Below, one piece after another: positions 25,625 through 34,498 of a stretch of DNA of 64,000 bases (position 1 is its first letter; the number at the start of each line of letters is the position of its first letter). The position numbers were made by a program, and so were the translations under genes. The stretch covers positions 310,001-374,000 of the forward strand of contig NZ_QJSP01000003.1 in NCBI RefSeq assembly GCF_003217475.1, written 5' to 3'. The notes beneath the pieces were generated by a model. That model searched no databases. It had not been told where the DNA came from and saw only the letters and a program-made list of their open reading frames with translations. The DNA comes from Williamsia limnetica (GTDB taxonomy: Bacteria > Actinomycetota > Actinomycetes > Mycobacteriales > Mycobacteriaceae).

Positions 25625-26734
25625 TCAGAAGACGATGATTTGCCGGATCGCCTTGCCGTCTGCGAGTTGGTCCATGGCGGAATTGATGTCGGACAATGCT
25701 ATTCGAGAAGAGATGAGCTGCTCCACGGGCAGCCTGCCTTCGCGCCACATCTGCGCATACTTCGGGATGTCCCGGCTCGGCACGGCAGAACCGAGATAAC
25801 TCCCGATGACGGTGCGGGCTTCCGCCGTGATCGTCAAAGGCGAGATGCTCGATCGCGCCTCCGGTGCGGGCAACCCGACCGTGACGGTGGTCCCGCCGGG
25901 TGCCGTCGCGGCGAATGCGGTCTCGAAGGCACGCGCATTGCCGGCGCACTCGATGACGTAGGTGGCCTTGACCGCGTCGTCCGAGACCTGCTGCGGGGTG
26001 TAGGTCTCATGCGCACCGAGCGATCGTGCGTGGTTTAGTTTGTCCTCGAAGGTGTCGACAGCGATGATGCGTGAGACCTGCTGAGCCACAGCGGTGATGA
26101 GCGCTGCCATCCCGACTCCACCGAGTCCGACGATCATGATCGAGTCGCCTGGCCCCGGGTTCGCGGCATTGAGTACCGCACCTCCCCCGGTGAGAACAGC
26201 GCAACCGAGCACCGCGGCGACATCGGCGGGCACGTCGTCTCCGACGGCAACTGCCGAAGCGGCGTCGACCACGGCGTAGGTGGCGAAACCGGACACGCCG
26301 AGATGATGGTGGATGTGGTCGCCCGATCCGGGATGCGCCAGCCTCCGCCCGCCGCCCAGCAATTCACCTGCGTTGTTGGCCACGCTGCCGGGCCCGCAAG
26401 GCAGCCTGCCGTCGGCCGCACACCCCGCGCAGTCCTCGCAACGAGGCAGGAACGACATCACGACGCGTTGCCCGATCTCGACTCCGCTGACCTGCGCGCC
26501 GACCTCTCGCACGATTCCGGCCGCTTCATGGCCGAGCAACATCGGTACCGGGCGCACGCGGTTTCCGTCGACCACACTGAGATCTGAATGGCATACGCCG
26601 GCAGCTTCGATCTGCACGAGCAGTTCGGTCGGCCCAGGCGCCCCCAGTTCCAGCTCGCGGACCACGATCGGCGTCGACTCCGCGTAGGGCCTCGCCCGCC
26701 CGATCTCCTCGAGTACCGCTCCACTGATCCGCAT
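25625..26734 (-). CDS. Zinc-dependent alcohol dehydrogenase (class III-like MDR)
   Basis: The 369-residue medium-chain dehydrogenase has catalytic-zinc residues Cys48 (GVCHSD), His69 and Glu70 (LLGHEAAG), and four structural-zinc cysteines at 99, 102, 105 and 113 (CEDCAGCAADGRLPC). The NAD-binding loop is VGLGGVGMAA. It resembles zinc alcohol or S-hydroxymethyl-thiol dehydrogenases of actinobacteria. It ends 8 bp from the convergent NrtR gene and is divergent from a thioesterase. Substrate is not determinable. Confidence 0.88.
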   Translation of the reverse strand: MRISGAVLEEIGRARPYAESTPIVVRELELGAPGPTELLVQIEAAGVCHSDLSVVDGNRVRPVPMLLGHEAAGIVREVGAQVSGVEIGQRVVMSFLPRCEDCAGCAADGRLPCGPGSVANNAGELLGGGRRLAHPGSGDHIHHHLGVSGFATYAVVDAASAVAVGDDVPADVAAVLGCAVLTGGGAVLNAANPGPGDSIMIVGLGGVGMAALITAVAQQVSRIIAVDTFEDKLNHARSLGAHETYTPQQVSDDAVKATYVIECAGNARAFETAFAATAPGGTTVTVGLPAPEARSSISPLTITAEARTVIGSYLGSAVPSRDIPKYAQMWREGRLPVEQLISSRIALSDINSAMDQLADGKAIRQIIVF

Positions 26735-26827
26735 CGCCCGTCCCTTCTACGTGCTCCATACCCCTGAACAATGATGCACCTCGTACTCTTTGACGAGGCA
26801 TTCGCCGACGCAGAGAGGCTTTGGACA

Positions 26828-27289
26828 GTGAGCAGACCCGCACTTCCGGTTCCGCAGGACTACCCGGTGCTGTGGCCGGTGCCGACCCGCTGGGACGACA
26901 ACGACCACTACGGACACGTCAACAACGTGACGTACTACTCGTACTTCGATACCGCGGTGAACGCCTGGCTGATGTCGGCATCGGGGACCGACATCCGGCG
27001 GTTGCCCGCAATCGGCATCGTCGCCGAGACGTCCTGCAACTTCCTCAGTGAACTGACGTTCCCCGAGCAGCTGCAGGTCGGGCTGTCGATCGAACGACTC
27101 GGCACCCGTAGCGTCGTCTACTCGCTCGCGATCTTCGCCGAGCGTGCTGATGGCTCTCTCAAACCGGCCGCGACCGGACGATTCGTGCACGTCTACGTCG
27201 ACCGCGACACCCGCAAACCCACCGAGATCCCCGCCGCCATCGCGGCGGCGGTGGCCGGGCTGCACTCCCCCACACAGAATGTGAATTGA
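26828..27289 (+). CDS. 4-hydroxybenzoyl-CoA-thioesterase-fold acyl-CoA thioesterase
   Basis: The 153-residue hotdog-fold protein starts at a GTG (VSRPALPVPQDYPVL). The motif TRWDDNDHYGHVNNVTYYSY contains the conserved Asp and the Asn-rich helix start of the 4HBT family. It hydrolyses acyl- or aroyl-CoA thioesters. It is followed 1 bp later by an antiporter gene, so the two are probably co-transcribed. An upstream extension of 19 codons is open but has no conserved features. Confidence 0.85.
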   Translation: MSRPALPVPQDYPVLWPVPTRWDDNDHYGHVNNVTYYSYFDTAVNAWLMSASGTDIRRLPAIGIVAETSCNFLSELTFPEQLQVGLSIERLGTRSVVYSLAIFAERADGSLKPAATGRFVHVYVDRDTRKPTEIPAAIAAAVAGLHSPTQNVN

Positions 27290-27290
27290 C

Positions 27291-28538
27291 GTGTCGACGA
27301 CCGTGGTCTCGTCTCTGTTCTGGATAACCGTGACCGCGGTGCTGGCACCGCTGCTCGCCGGGCTCATCCGTAAGCGGCGGATACCAGAGGTGGTGCTCCT
27401 GCTCGTCGGCGGAATCATCATCGGGCCACATGCCCTGGACATTGCATCCGAGGGAACCGAGATCCAGCTCCTGCGTGAGCTCGGCTTGGGAATGCTGTTT
27501 CTGCTCGCCGGCTACGAGATCAAGACCTCCGAACTCGTCGGCCGAGAAGGCCGCCGCGCGCTGTACACGTGGATCTGTTGCCTGGCGCTGGCATTCGCGG
27601 TGACCTTTGCGATCGGTGCGACCGGCCTGGTGTCTGCGGAGAGTGCGGTCGCGATCGCGATGTGCTCGACGGCGCTGGGCACACTGCTGCCGATTCTCCG
27701 CGACGCCGGGATGCTCGAGGGCCGCCTGGGCCTGACGGTGCTCAACCACGGGGCGTTCGGTGAACTCGGGCCCGTGATCGCCATGGCGATCCTCCTCAGC
27801 GCCCGCGGCTCGTTGAAGTCCGCGATCGTACTGGTGGTCTTTGCCGTTGCCGCAGTGGTGGTCTGGCTGATCTCCGAACACCTCGTCGCACGGCACCACT
27901 GGTTGACGAGGGTGGTCTCGGCGGGCTCGGACACGACGGCACAAACCACGGTGCGCATCACGGTCATGCTGCTCGTCGGCCTGATGGCGTTGGCTTACGC
28001 CTTCGATCTCGACACCATACTCGGCGCGTTCGCCGCTGGATTCATTCTCCGTCGTATGCTTCCGGACGGGGACGAATCGTTCGAGATCAAACTCGACGGC
28101 ATCGCTTTCGGACTGCTGATACCGGTCTTCTTCGTCACCTCGGGAATGGCGATCGACATTTCGGCCGTCGCTGCCGAGCCTGGTGTCCTGGTGGTGTTCG
28201 TGCTGATGATCTTGCTGGTCCGCGGCGTGCCGGTGTTCATCGCAGCACGCTGGGACCGTGGGAACTCCGGCAACCAGCAACCTTTCGATCTACGAGAGCG
28301 CGTTCAACTCGGTCTGTACGCAGCCACCGGACTTCCGATCATCGTCGCCGTCACGGGGGTCGCGGTTGCCTCCGGCGACATGTCGGCGGGCAATGCCTCC
28401 GTGCTCGTCACCGCCGGCGCTGTCACCGTCCTGGTCATGCCATTGGCGGCGTCGATCGTCGGTGCACGCGGCAAGAAGTCGGTGGCTCCGTCGAGGGATC
28501 CACAGGGTGAACCTGGGCGCGAAGGCGACCTGCTATAG
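27291..28538 (+). CDS. Monovalent cation:proton antiporter (CPA2/KefB-like)
   Basis: The 415-residue membrane protein has about 12-13 spans and the CPA2 Na+/H+ exchanger pattern: RRIPEVVLLLVGGIIIGPHA, then ELGLGMLFLLAGYEIKTSEL and LDTILGAFAAGFILRR. The hydrophilic C-terminal tail of about 20 residues has no TrkA-N domain, so it is the short form. It exchanges K+ or Na+ for protons across the membrane. The start GTG follows the thioesterase stop by 1 bp. Confidence 0.88.
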   Translation: MSTTVVSSLFWITVTAVLAPLLAGLIRKRRIPEVVLLLVGGIIIGPHALDIASEGTEIQLLRELGLGMLFLLAGYEIKTSELVGREGRRALYTWICCLALAFAVTFAIGATGLVSAESAVAIAMCSTALGTLLPILRDAGMLEGRLGLTVLNHGAFGELGPVIAMAILLSARGSLKSAIVLVVFAVAAVVVWLISEHLVARHHWLTRVVSAGSDTTAQTTVRITVMLLVGLMALAYAFDLDTILGAFAAGFILRRMLPDGDESFEIKLDGIAFGLLIPVFFVTSGMAIDISAVAAEPGVLVVFVLMILLVRGVPVFIAARWDRGNSGNQQPFDLRERVQLGLYAATGLPIIVAVTGVAVASGDMSAGNASVLVTAGAVTVLVMPLAASIVGARGKKSVAPSRDPQGEPGREGDLL

Positions 28539-28705
28539 CGCTCGTCCACCCGAATCCGCCTCATCCACCGGCTATTTCGGGTTGTCGACGCAAAGAGCAG
28601 GTGGTCGGAAGGCGACGATCTATCACTATCGTACCCCTTTGACATCCTGCCGACGATAATGCTTTGCATAGCGAAAGATGTTGCAGCACAGCGAAATAAG
28701 TTGTG

Positions 28706-28721
28706 TCGAACACTTGTGCGA
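28706..28721 (+). promoter_or_regulatory. Mycobacterial-type SOS box (LexA site)
   Basis: TCGAACACTTGTGCGA matches the actinobacterial LexA consensus TCGAAC-n4-GTTCGA with one mismatch. It lies 27 bp before the ATG of the 13E12-type HNH gene. LexA control of 13E12-family genes is known in Mycobacterium tuberculosis. The rest of the 210-bp gap from 28539 holds no other recognisable feature. Confidence 0.7.
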
Positions 28722-28748
28722 ACACGTAAATCGCGGTAGATTGAGGTC

Positions 28749-30032
28749 ATGAACTTTCGGGGGTTGTTCGAACGCCTATCAACGATGGCAGCTGATCCAC
28801 TGCTGCTCGCGCCGCTCGACGACGTGGCGTTGTCAGAGGAGACGGTGTTCGCATTGCGGGCGAAGAATGTGTTGGACGCACTGCTGTTTCGGTTCACCGC
28901 CGACCTTGACAAGCGTGGGGTGGCCAAGACACTCGGCGCGGATTCGACCGCGGCATTGCTGCAATCGGTGCAGGTATCACCGGCCGCTGCGCACCGCTAC
29001 GTACGGGTCGGTCGCGCCCTCGGGTCCATCCCCTCAGTGGCTGCGTATGCCGTGGACGGGACTCTGTCCGGTGAGCACGTGGACGCCATCGTCAAAGGCC
29101 TGCACCACATTGACCGCCGCGACCCGGACCTGTCGGAGTCCGACCGCGACGACTGTGTCCGTGGGTTGTTGACCGAGGCGCGTATCTCGACGCCTGCCGC
29201 GGTCATCGAACGCGCCCACGAGATGGCGATCGCCTTCTCGCCGCCGGACAAAGAAACGCCCGATGCGGAGAACGATGAGCTCAACGAAGTGTCGTTCGGG
29301 ACCGGCGATGACGGCCGCACTCACGGCACCCTGGACCTGGACAAAACCCTCGGGGAGAAACTGGCGACCGCGTTGCGTCCGCTGGCCAAACCCGTCCCCG
29401 AACCGGACGGGTCACCGGATCCCCGCAGCACCCCGCAGCGTCTCGCCGAAGCCCTCGGGAAGATCCTGGACGTGTTTTTCGCCCACCATGACCGGCCCGT
29501 CGAAGGTGGAGTGAAACCGCGGGTGACGATGACCGTGTCCGCGGAGCAGCTGTTGGCGTTTCAGATGAACGGCATCGCGGGCGCGAAAGTACCGACCGCG
29601 CCGGCGACGTTCGAGTGGACGGGGCCGGTGTCGGTGCCGACCGCGCAGATGACCGCGTGTGATTCGGTGATCACCAAGATTTTGCTCGACAACCATGCTG
29701 TGCCCCTGCAGGTGGGGCGCGAGTTCCGGACCGTCACACCCGCCATCCGCAAAGCCCTCATCGCCCGGGACAAAGGCTGCGCGTTCCCCGGCTGCGGCTG
29801 CCCCGCCGGATGGACCGACGCCCATCACATCACATTCTGGAGCCACGGCGGCGAGACGAGCCTGGCCAACACCGTTCTGCTGTGCCGCAGGCATCACAAC
29901 TACATCCACCACAAAGGCTGGACCGTGTTCCTCGGACACGACGGCCACCCCTGGTTCATAGCGCCTGGGAAGACCGAACCAATGCGGTCGCACGCCAGAC
30001 GCACACTGACCAACGAACCACTCGCCGCCTAA
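28749..30032 (+). CDS. 13E12-family (DUF222) protein with C-terminal HNH nuclease domain
   Basis: This 427-residue protein has a helical DUF222 N-terminal domain (residues about 30-300, including VQVSPAAAHRYVRVGRALGS) and a C-terminal HNH domain near residues 345-400: CAFPGCGCPAGWTDAHHITF, then LANTVLLCRRHHNYIHHKGW with the zinc cysteines and catalytic His residues. These proteins form the 13E12 repeat family of mycobacteria and relatives, present in many copies per genome. The cellular role is unsettled; DNA nicking after damage or mobile-element behaviour have both been suggested. An SOS box lies directly upstream. Confidence 0.92.
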   Translation: MNFRGLFERLSTMAADPLLLAPLDDVALSEETVFALRAKNVLDALLFRFTADLDKRGVAKTLGADSTAALLQSVQVSPAAAHRYVRVGRALGSIPSVAAYAVDGTLSGEHVDAIVKGLHHIDRRDPDLSESDRDDCVRGLLTEARISTPAAVIERAHEMAIAFSPPDKETPDAENDELNEVSFGTGDDGRTHGTLDLDKTLGEKLATALRPLAKPVPEPDGSPDPRSTPQRLAEALGKILDVFFAHHDRPVEGGVKPRVTMTVSAEQLLAFQMNGIAGAKVPTAPATFEWTGPVSVPTAQMTACDSVITKILLDNHAVPLQVGREFRTVTPAIRKALIARDKGCAFPGCGCPAGWTDAHHITFWSHGGETSLANTVLLCRRHHNYIHHKGWTVFLGHDGHPWFIAPGKTEPMRSHARRTLTNEPLAA

Positions 30033-30092
30033 CAGGCCCACAAGTTCACGAGAAATTACACACGACGACGCAGCCTGAAGTTACTACCGCAG

Positions 30093-30110
30093 CACCGGAT
30101 GACACCGGTG
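30093..30110. terminator. Candidate bidirectional hairpin terminator
   Basis: CACCGG (30093-30098) pairs with CCGGTG (30105-30110) around a 6-nt loop, with further pairing outside (CCGC and CGG). It lies between the convergent 13E12 and hydrolase genes, where a shared terminator is expected. Confidence 0.55.
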
Positions 30111-30157
30111 CGGTTGGAACATTGACAATTCCATAGTGTGAGCCTTCGCCGACCAAG

Positions 30158-30907
30158 CTACAACCGCAAGAAATCCAAAACCCGCCGGTTGAACTCGTCC
30201 GGCCGATCGCGGTGCACGCTGTGCCCGGCATCGATCTGGAAGTAGTCGCCGCGCGGTAGCGCTTCGGTGAGACTCTGCAGGTGCCGGGGCGGCAGAAAGC
30301 TGCGCTCGCCACCGGAGATGATGAGCGTCGGAAAGGTGATCAGCGAGAGCGTGTCCCACCACGATGTGTCGATCGCATCGAACTGACGGGTGACGACGTC
30401 GGACATCCTGTGATCGAATCGCAGCACCGGCCCCGGATACCGCGCCATCGTCCAGGCACCTCGCACGCGGTCTGCGATGCCGGTGAAGGGCGCGATGTTC
30501 TCGTCCAGATCTGCCTGGGTCCTGGGCATCGGCGGAATCTCCTCGAGGACGAGTTTGCCGACCCGCTCCGGACTGGTCATCGCCATCCGCATGGCGGTCT
30601 GCCCGCCGAGAGAATGCCCGACCACGTCCACCTGCTCGACCCCGAGGCCATCGAGCACGAAGCTCAGGTCGTCTCGAAAGTCGTTCAGCAGATACGACGG
30701 CGAGCGCGAGCTGCGACCGTGGCCGCGTTGGTCGTAGGAGATGACGGTGCGCCCTGCCGTGCGCAAGGCACGAGCCAGCGGGCGCCACGTGTGGTGGTCG
30801 CCGCCCATGCCGTGCACGAGCACAACAGGTTTCTCCGAATCGGGACCGGATCGGCGGACAGCAAGTTCGATCGAGCCTGTCGTCGCAGTGCGGGTCAACG
30901 TCTCCAT
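30158..30907 (-). CDS. Alpha/beta hydrolase
   Basis: This hydrolase of about 249 residues has the usual order: VVLVHGMGGDHHTW (oxyanion loop), ISYDQRGHGRSSRSP, the nucleophile elbow VVGHSLGGQTAMRMA, the acid region near LIISGGERSF, and the catalytic His in DAGHSVHRDRPDEF. The pattern is that of small esterases, lactonases or haloperoxidase-like hydrolases. A GTG at 30916 is an alternative start to the ATG at 30907. It lies 23 bp downstream of an acyl-CoA ligase gene in the same direction, so the two may share a transcript and act on related carboxylic compounds. Confidence 0.85.
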   Translation of the reverse strand: METLTRTATTGSIELAVRRSGPDSEKPVVLVHGMGGDHHTWRPLARALRTAGRTVISYDQRGHGRSSRSPSYLLNDFRDDLSFVLDGLGVEQVDVVGHSLGGQTAMRMAMTSPERVGKLVLEEIPPMPRTQADLDENIAPFTGIADRVRGAWTMARYPGPVLRFDHRMSDVVTRQFDAIDTSWWDTLSLITFPTLIISGGERSFLPPRHLQSLTEALPRGDYFQIDAGHSVHRDRPDEFNRRVLDFLRL

Positions 30908-30938
30908 CGGACCCACGTTAGCCGCGACCCCGAGATCG

Positions 30939-32660
30939 TCAGCCTTTCAACTCCGGGAACATGTCGTCACGCCACTCCTCGGAGAGGCCGGCGCCGGTGA
31001 CCGCCTCGTTCTCCCGCCCCCGCAACTCGACCCTGCGGATCTTCCCCGAAATCGTCTTCGGCAACTCGAAGAACTCGATCCGACGCACCCGTTGGAACGG
31101 CGCAAGATGTTCCCGCGCGTATTTCAGGATCTCGTAGGCAGTTTCACGGGTTGGTTCATAACCCGGCGCGAGCGACACATAGGCCTTCGGGATCGCCAGG
31201 CGCACCTCATCCGGCGCCGGAACCACCGCGGCTTCGGCCACCGCCGGATGTTCGATCAGCACGCTCTCCAGCTCGAAGGGACTGATCTTGTAATCCGACG
31301 CTTTGAAGACGTCATCGGTCCGCCCGACGTAGGTGATGTAGCCGTCGTCGTCGATCGAGGCGACGTCGCCTGTGTGATAGAAACCGCCCGCCATCGCCAG
31401 CTCGTTGCGCTCGGAATCACCGTGATAGCCGGTCATCAGCGGCAGCGGGCGCCCACCAGGTCCGTTCAGCTCCAGACAGATCTCGCCTTCCGGGGTTTCT
31501 GAGTCTGCGCTGACGCGCTCTCCGCTCAGCGGATCCACCAACACGACAGGAATTCCGGGCAGCGCTCTCCCCATCGATCCTGCCTTGACCGCCGACCCCG
31601 GAGTGTTCCCGACAGCCGCAGTCATCTCCGTCTGGCCGAACCCGTCGCGCAGCGTCAGCCCCCACTTGTCCTGCACCTGCGCGATGACCTCAGGGTTCAG
31701 CGGTTCACCGGCCCCGATGATCTCCCGCAGCGACCCCGCGCCGCCGCTCATGTCGGCCTTGATGAGCATGCGCCACACGGTCGGCGGCGCGCAGAAGGTG
31801 GTGACGGCGTTGGTGCGGAGCTGCGACATGAGTGCCGCGGCGTCGAATCGCGAGTAGTTGTAGATGAAGATCGTCGCCTCCGCGATCCACGGCGCAAAGA
31901 AGCACGACCACGCGTGTTTGGCCCACCCCGGCGACGAGATGTTCAGGTGCACATCGCCCGGACGCAGCCCCAGCCAGTACATCGTCGACAACGAACCGAT
32001 CGGGTACGACGACTGGGTGTGCTCCACCAGCTTCGGTCGGCTCGTGGTGCCGGACGTGAAGTACAGGAGCATCCGGTCGTCCGGCGCGGTACCCGGATGC
32101 GCGATACCGGTGTCATCTGCCCCGGCGGCATCGGTCAGATCCAGCCAGCCCTGCACCGTGCCGGTGCAGATCCGCGTGTAATCGCCGGGGACATCGTCGA
32201 ACTTACCGATGTCCGCAGGGTTGCACAGCACATGTCTGGCTTCGGTCCGTGCAAGCCGATCGCGCAGATCCGCGGCCCCGACCGCGGTGGTGGTCGGCAC
32301 GATCACCGCCCCGAGCTTCATGACCGCGAGCATCGACTCCCAGAGTTCGACCTGGTTGCCGAGCATGATGATGACCGAGTCTCCGCTGCTCACGCCCTTG
32401 TCGCGGAGCCAGCGCGCGACCCGATTCGACCGCCGACGCATCTCGTCGAAAGTGACGGTGATGCGCGCGGTGTTCTCCTCGACGATGATCAGCGCGGGCT
32501 GTTCGTTGCCCTGCGCGATGGCGTCGAACCAGTCGACAGCCCAGTTGAACACCGGTCCGACGACGGGCCAGGTGAACTCGGCGACGGCCCGCTCGTGGTC
32601 ACCTGACAGTGCGAGCAACTGATTCCTGGACTCTCGGTAGACGTCCGTTGCGTTGGTCAT
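30939..32660 (-). CDS. AMP-forming acyl-CoA synthetase (medium-chain/aryl type)
   Basis: The 573-residue adenylate-forming enzyme has the P-loop-like motif YFTSGTTSRPKLVEHT, the A5 motif DGFGQTEMTAAVGNTPGS, the A7 aspartate in GFYHTGDVASIDDDGYITYV and the A10 lysine in ELPKTISGKIRRVELR. It activates a carboxylic acid to the acyl-CoA through an acyl-AMP. GGAGG lies 6 bp before the ATG at 32660, fixing the start; the open frame upstream has no family features. The sequence resembles acetyl/medium-chain ligases (MACS); the exact acid is unknown. Confidence 0.88.
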   Translation of the reverse strand: MTNATDVYRESRNQLLALSGDHERAVAEFTWPVVGPVFNWAVDWFDAIAQGNEQPALIIVEENTARITVTFDEMRRRSNRVARWLRDKGVSSGDSVIIMLGNQVELWESMLAVMKLGAVIVPTTTAVGAADLRDRLARTEARHVLCNPADIGKFDDVPGDYTRICTGTVQGWLDLTDAAGADDTGIAHPGTAPDDRMLLYFTSGTTSRPKLVEHTQSSYPIGSLSTMYWLGLRPGDVHLNISSPGWAKHAWSCFFAPWIAEATIFIYNYSRFDAAALMSQLRTNAVTTFCAPPTVWRMLIKADMSGGAGSLREIIGAGEPLNPEVIAQVQDKWGLTLRDGFGQTEMTAAVGNTPGSAVKAGSMGRALPGIPVVLVDPLSGERVSADSETPEGEICLELNGPGGRPLPLMTGYHGDSERNELAMAGGFYHTGDVASIDDDGYITYVGRTDDVFKASDYKISPFELESVLIEHPAVAEAAVVPAPDEVRLAIPKAYVSLAPGYEPTRETAYEILKYAREHLAPFQRVRRIEFFELPKTISGKIRRVELRGRENEAVTGAGLSEEWRDDMFPELKG

Positions 32661-32799
32661 CTCATTCCTCCTTTGTCCGCCCTCACCGCTTTCACCCTTC
32701 CACTTCCGGACCGTGCCAGGTAGCCCGGAACGGGTTCGGTGTCCCTTCGGACAGGCGGCGTCCGGCGTACTTCGGCGAGCAGTGCCGCGCATCCGGATA

Positions 32800-33840
32800 A
32801 TGGGACACATGGTGTACGTGTCAGCGATCGTCGGCTTCGTGCTGGTGTTCGCCACGACTGCACTGGCCTTCGTGGGCACCGAGTGGTTGAAGTCGATCAA
32901 CTGGTCGGGGAAGTTCCGGGAAGCGTCCCTGCCGACCCAACACCAGCAGCCGCAGACCGCCGCCTTGCCCGACGACGACGACCCCCGACAGGCGGCCATC
33001 GAACCCCGCCGTCCACGCGGCGACGGACTGTCCGACCTGGCGAAGACGACCAACACCCCGTACTGGATCAACCTTCAAGGCGGACCGCGTCCAGCCGGTG
33101 CCATCGCGATCCGGTTCGCCTTCATCGCCGTCGACATCTGGCGCGGCGACGCACCGCGAATCCCTGTCGACGATCTCCTGGACCGAGAGTCGGGCAAGCC
33201 GGACGACTGGTTCATCCGGAGCGATGAGGACCACTACCCGCGGCTGCTCCGGCGCCAGCTGCGACAGTCGCACCTGTCCAAAGACGACCAGGCCACGATC
33301 GACGAGATGCGGTCGCATCCGATCGGCAAACTGGCCTACCTGGCGTGCTCGACTGCCACGGCCATCGAGCTGAGTACCTCGTGGCGGCACGACATCTTCG
33401 ACGAGAAGATGATCCGCGTCGACCTCGACGCCGAAGTCGCCGAGATCAGCACCAGCTGCGCGCGACTGCGCACGGCGGTCGACAAACTGGGACCCCATCC
33501 CCCCGACGACCTCGGCGACGACCCCGACGTCCTCGCGATCCACGCCGGCCGCACCGAGATCTACGACGAACGCCTGGGGGTGCTCATCCAGCGACTGCGT
33601 GCGTTCACGCGGTACCGCGCCGGCATCGAACAAGTCGACAAACAACTCGCGAAACTCGAGTGGGTGATGAAGGTCGGTACGGAGGATGACACCGACGAGT
33701 TCATCGCAGCAGCCGCAGACGAACTCGGTTCGGAGCGACTCAACCGCGCGGCCGAAGAGTTCGACTCGGTCTCCGGAGCCATCATCGAGAGCATGCTCAC
33801 CGACGCCAAGAAGCTGTCCAGGATCGTGCGCTACTCCTGA
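32800..33840 (+). CDS. Membrane-anchored protein of unknown function
   Basis: I do not recognise this family. The protein has 346 residues with one N-terminal membrane segment (about residues 5-24, YVSAIVGFVLVFATTALAF), followed by a proline/charge-rich linker to about residue 75 and a soluble, mostly helical and acidic domain. A helical stretch at about residues 205-300 (TSCARLRTAVDKLGP, RLGVLIQRLRAFTRYRAGIE) could form a coiled coil. No catalytic motif is visible. ATG codons at 32800 and 32809 are both possible starts. It is divergent from the acyl-CoA ligase, and its last 10 bases overlap the convergent CoA-binding gene. Confidence 0.6.
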   Translation: MGHMVYVSAIVGFVLVFATTALAFVGTEWLKSINWSGKFREASLPTQHQQPQTAALPDDDDPRQAAIEPRRPRGDGLSDLAKTTNTPYWINLQGGPRPAGAIAIRFAFIAVDIWRGDAPRIPVDDLLDRESGKPDDWFIRSDEDHYPRLLRRQLRQSHLSKDDQATIDEMRSHPIGKLAYLACSTATAIELSTSWRHDIFDEKMIRVDLDAEVAEISTSCARLRTAVDKLGPHPPDDLGDDPDVLAIHAGRTEIYDERLGVLIQRLRAFTRYRAGIEQVDKQLAKLEWVMKVGTEDDTDEFIAAAADELGSERLNRAAEEFDSVSGAIIESMLTDAKKLSRIVRYS

Positions 33841-34262
33841 CCGGTCGTCGGCGCGCGTAACCCCAACCGACGCTGTTCGATGATCAGGCAGCGGTCTTCG
33901 ACATACAGCAGCCCGGCGCTCTCGGCGATCTCGCGGGCCTCCGCCGAGGCGATACCGAGCTGCAGCCACAACGCACCGGCCCCCGCGGCAACCGCTTGCC
34001 GCGCAATGTCGGGGGTCGCTGCGGAGGGCCGGAAGACGTCGACCAGACCCACCTGCTCGGGGATGTCGCCGACGGTGCGATAGACCTTCTCGCCGAACAA
34101 CTCGTCGGCCTTCGGGTTGACCGGGATGATGCGCCAGCCGTGATCACGCATATAGCGGGGCACGTCGTGGGCGGCCTTGGCCGGATCCGCACTGGCTCCG
34201 ACCACCGTGATGGTGTCGTAGGTGGTCAGAATCTGCTCGACGATCTCATCGGTCCGGGACAT
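33831..34262 (-). CDS. CoA-binding domain protein (YccU-like)
   Basis: The small Rossmann-fold protein has 143 residues: TITVVGASADPAKAAHDVPR at the nucleotide loop, IIPVNPKADELFGEKVYRTV, and the late GALWLQLGIASAEAREIAE then LLYVEDRCLIIEQRRL. This is the stand-alone CoA-binding domain related to succinyl-CoA synthetase alpha and E. coli YccU. Ligand binding is known for the family, but the physiological role is not. The ATG at 34262 begins the conserved region. Its 3' end overlaps the convergent membrane-anchored protein gene by 10 bases. Confidence 0.85.
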   Translation of the reverse strand: MSRTDEIVEQILTTYDTITVVGASADPAKAAHDVPRYMRDHGWRIIPVNPKADELFGEKVYRTVGDIPEQVGLVDVFRPSAATPDIARQAVAAGAGALWLQLGIASAEAREIAESAGLLYVEDRCLIIEQRRLGLRAPTTGQE

Positions 34263-34368
34263 GGCTCGATCATTCCAGACGCCGCGGGAGGGGCACGCTG
34301 GACGCATGACCGACGAACCCATCACCGCCGGCTCTACCGAGACCGGGCGCCGCGGCGGCCAGACTGCC

Positions 34369-34441
34369 ACCACATTCGGCCCCATGTCAGGTGTCCGAGG
34401 GCAGATGTCCCTCGATCACCGTGTACGGGACCGAATGTGGT
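34369..34441. repeat. 73-bp imperfect palindrome in intergenic region
   Basis: Two 33-nt arms pair at about 25 of 33 positions around a 7-nt loop. The outer ends ACCACATTCGG (34369-34379) and CCGAATGTGGT (34431-34441) are perfect, as is the inner stem CGAGGG/CCCTCG (34396-34401, 34409-34414). It lies in the 236-bp gap 34263-34498 between two divergent genes. A 45-codon frame (34306-34443) preceded by GGGAGGGG crosses it, but it resembles no protein I know and is probably not a gene. Confidence 0.75.
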
Positions 34442-34498
34442 GAGTAGGCAGTCGCGTTTGTTCAAGTCGTCCGCTCCCGTTGGTGCCAGAATCGGTCC

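Noticed and set aside
28749-30032. The 13E12-type gene as an inserted mobile element
   Set aside because: No terminal inverted repeats or target duplications flank it. The family is multi-copy, but mobility cannot be shown here.
34306-34443. A 45-residue small protein gene
   Set aside because: A ribosome-like GGGAGGGG precedes the ATG, but the second half of the frame is the 73-bp palindrome and the product has no conserved character.
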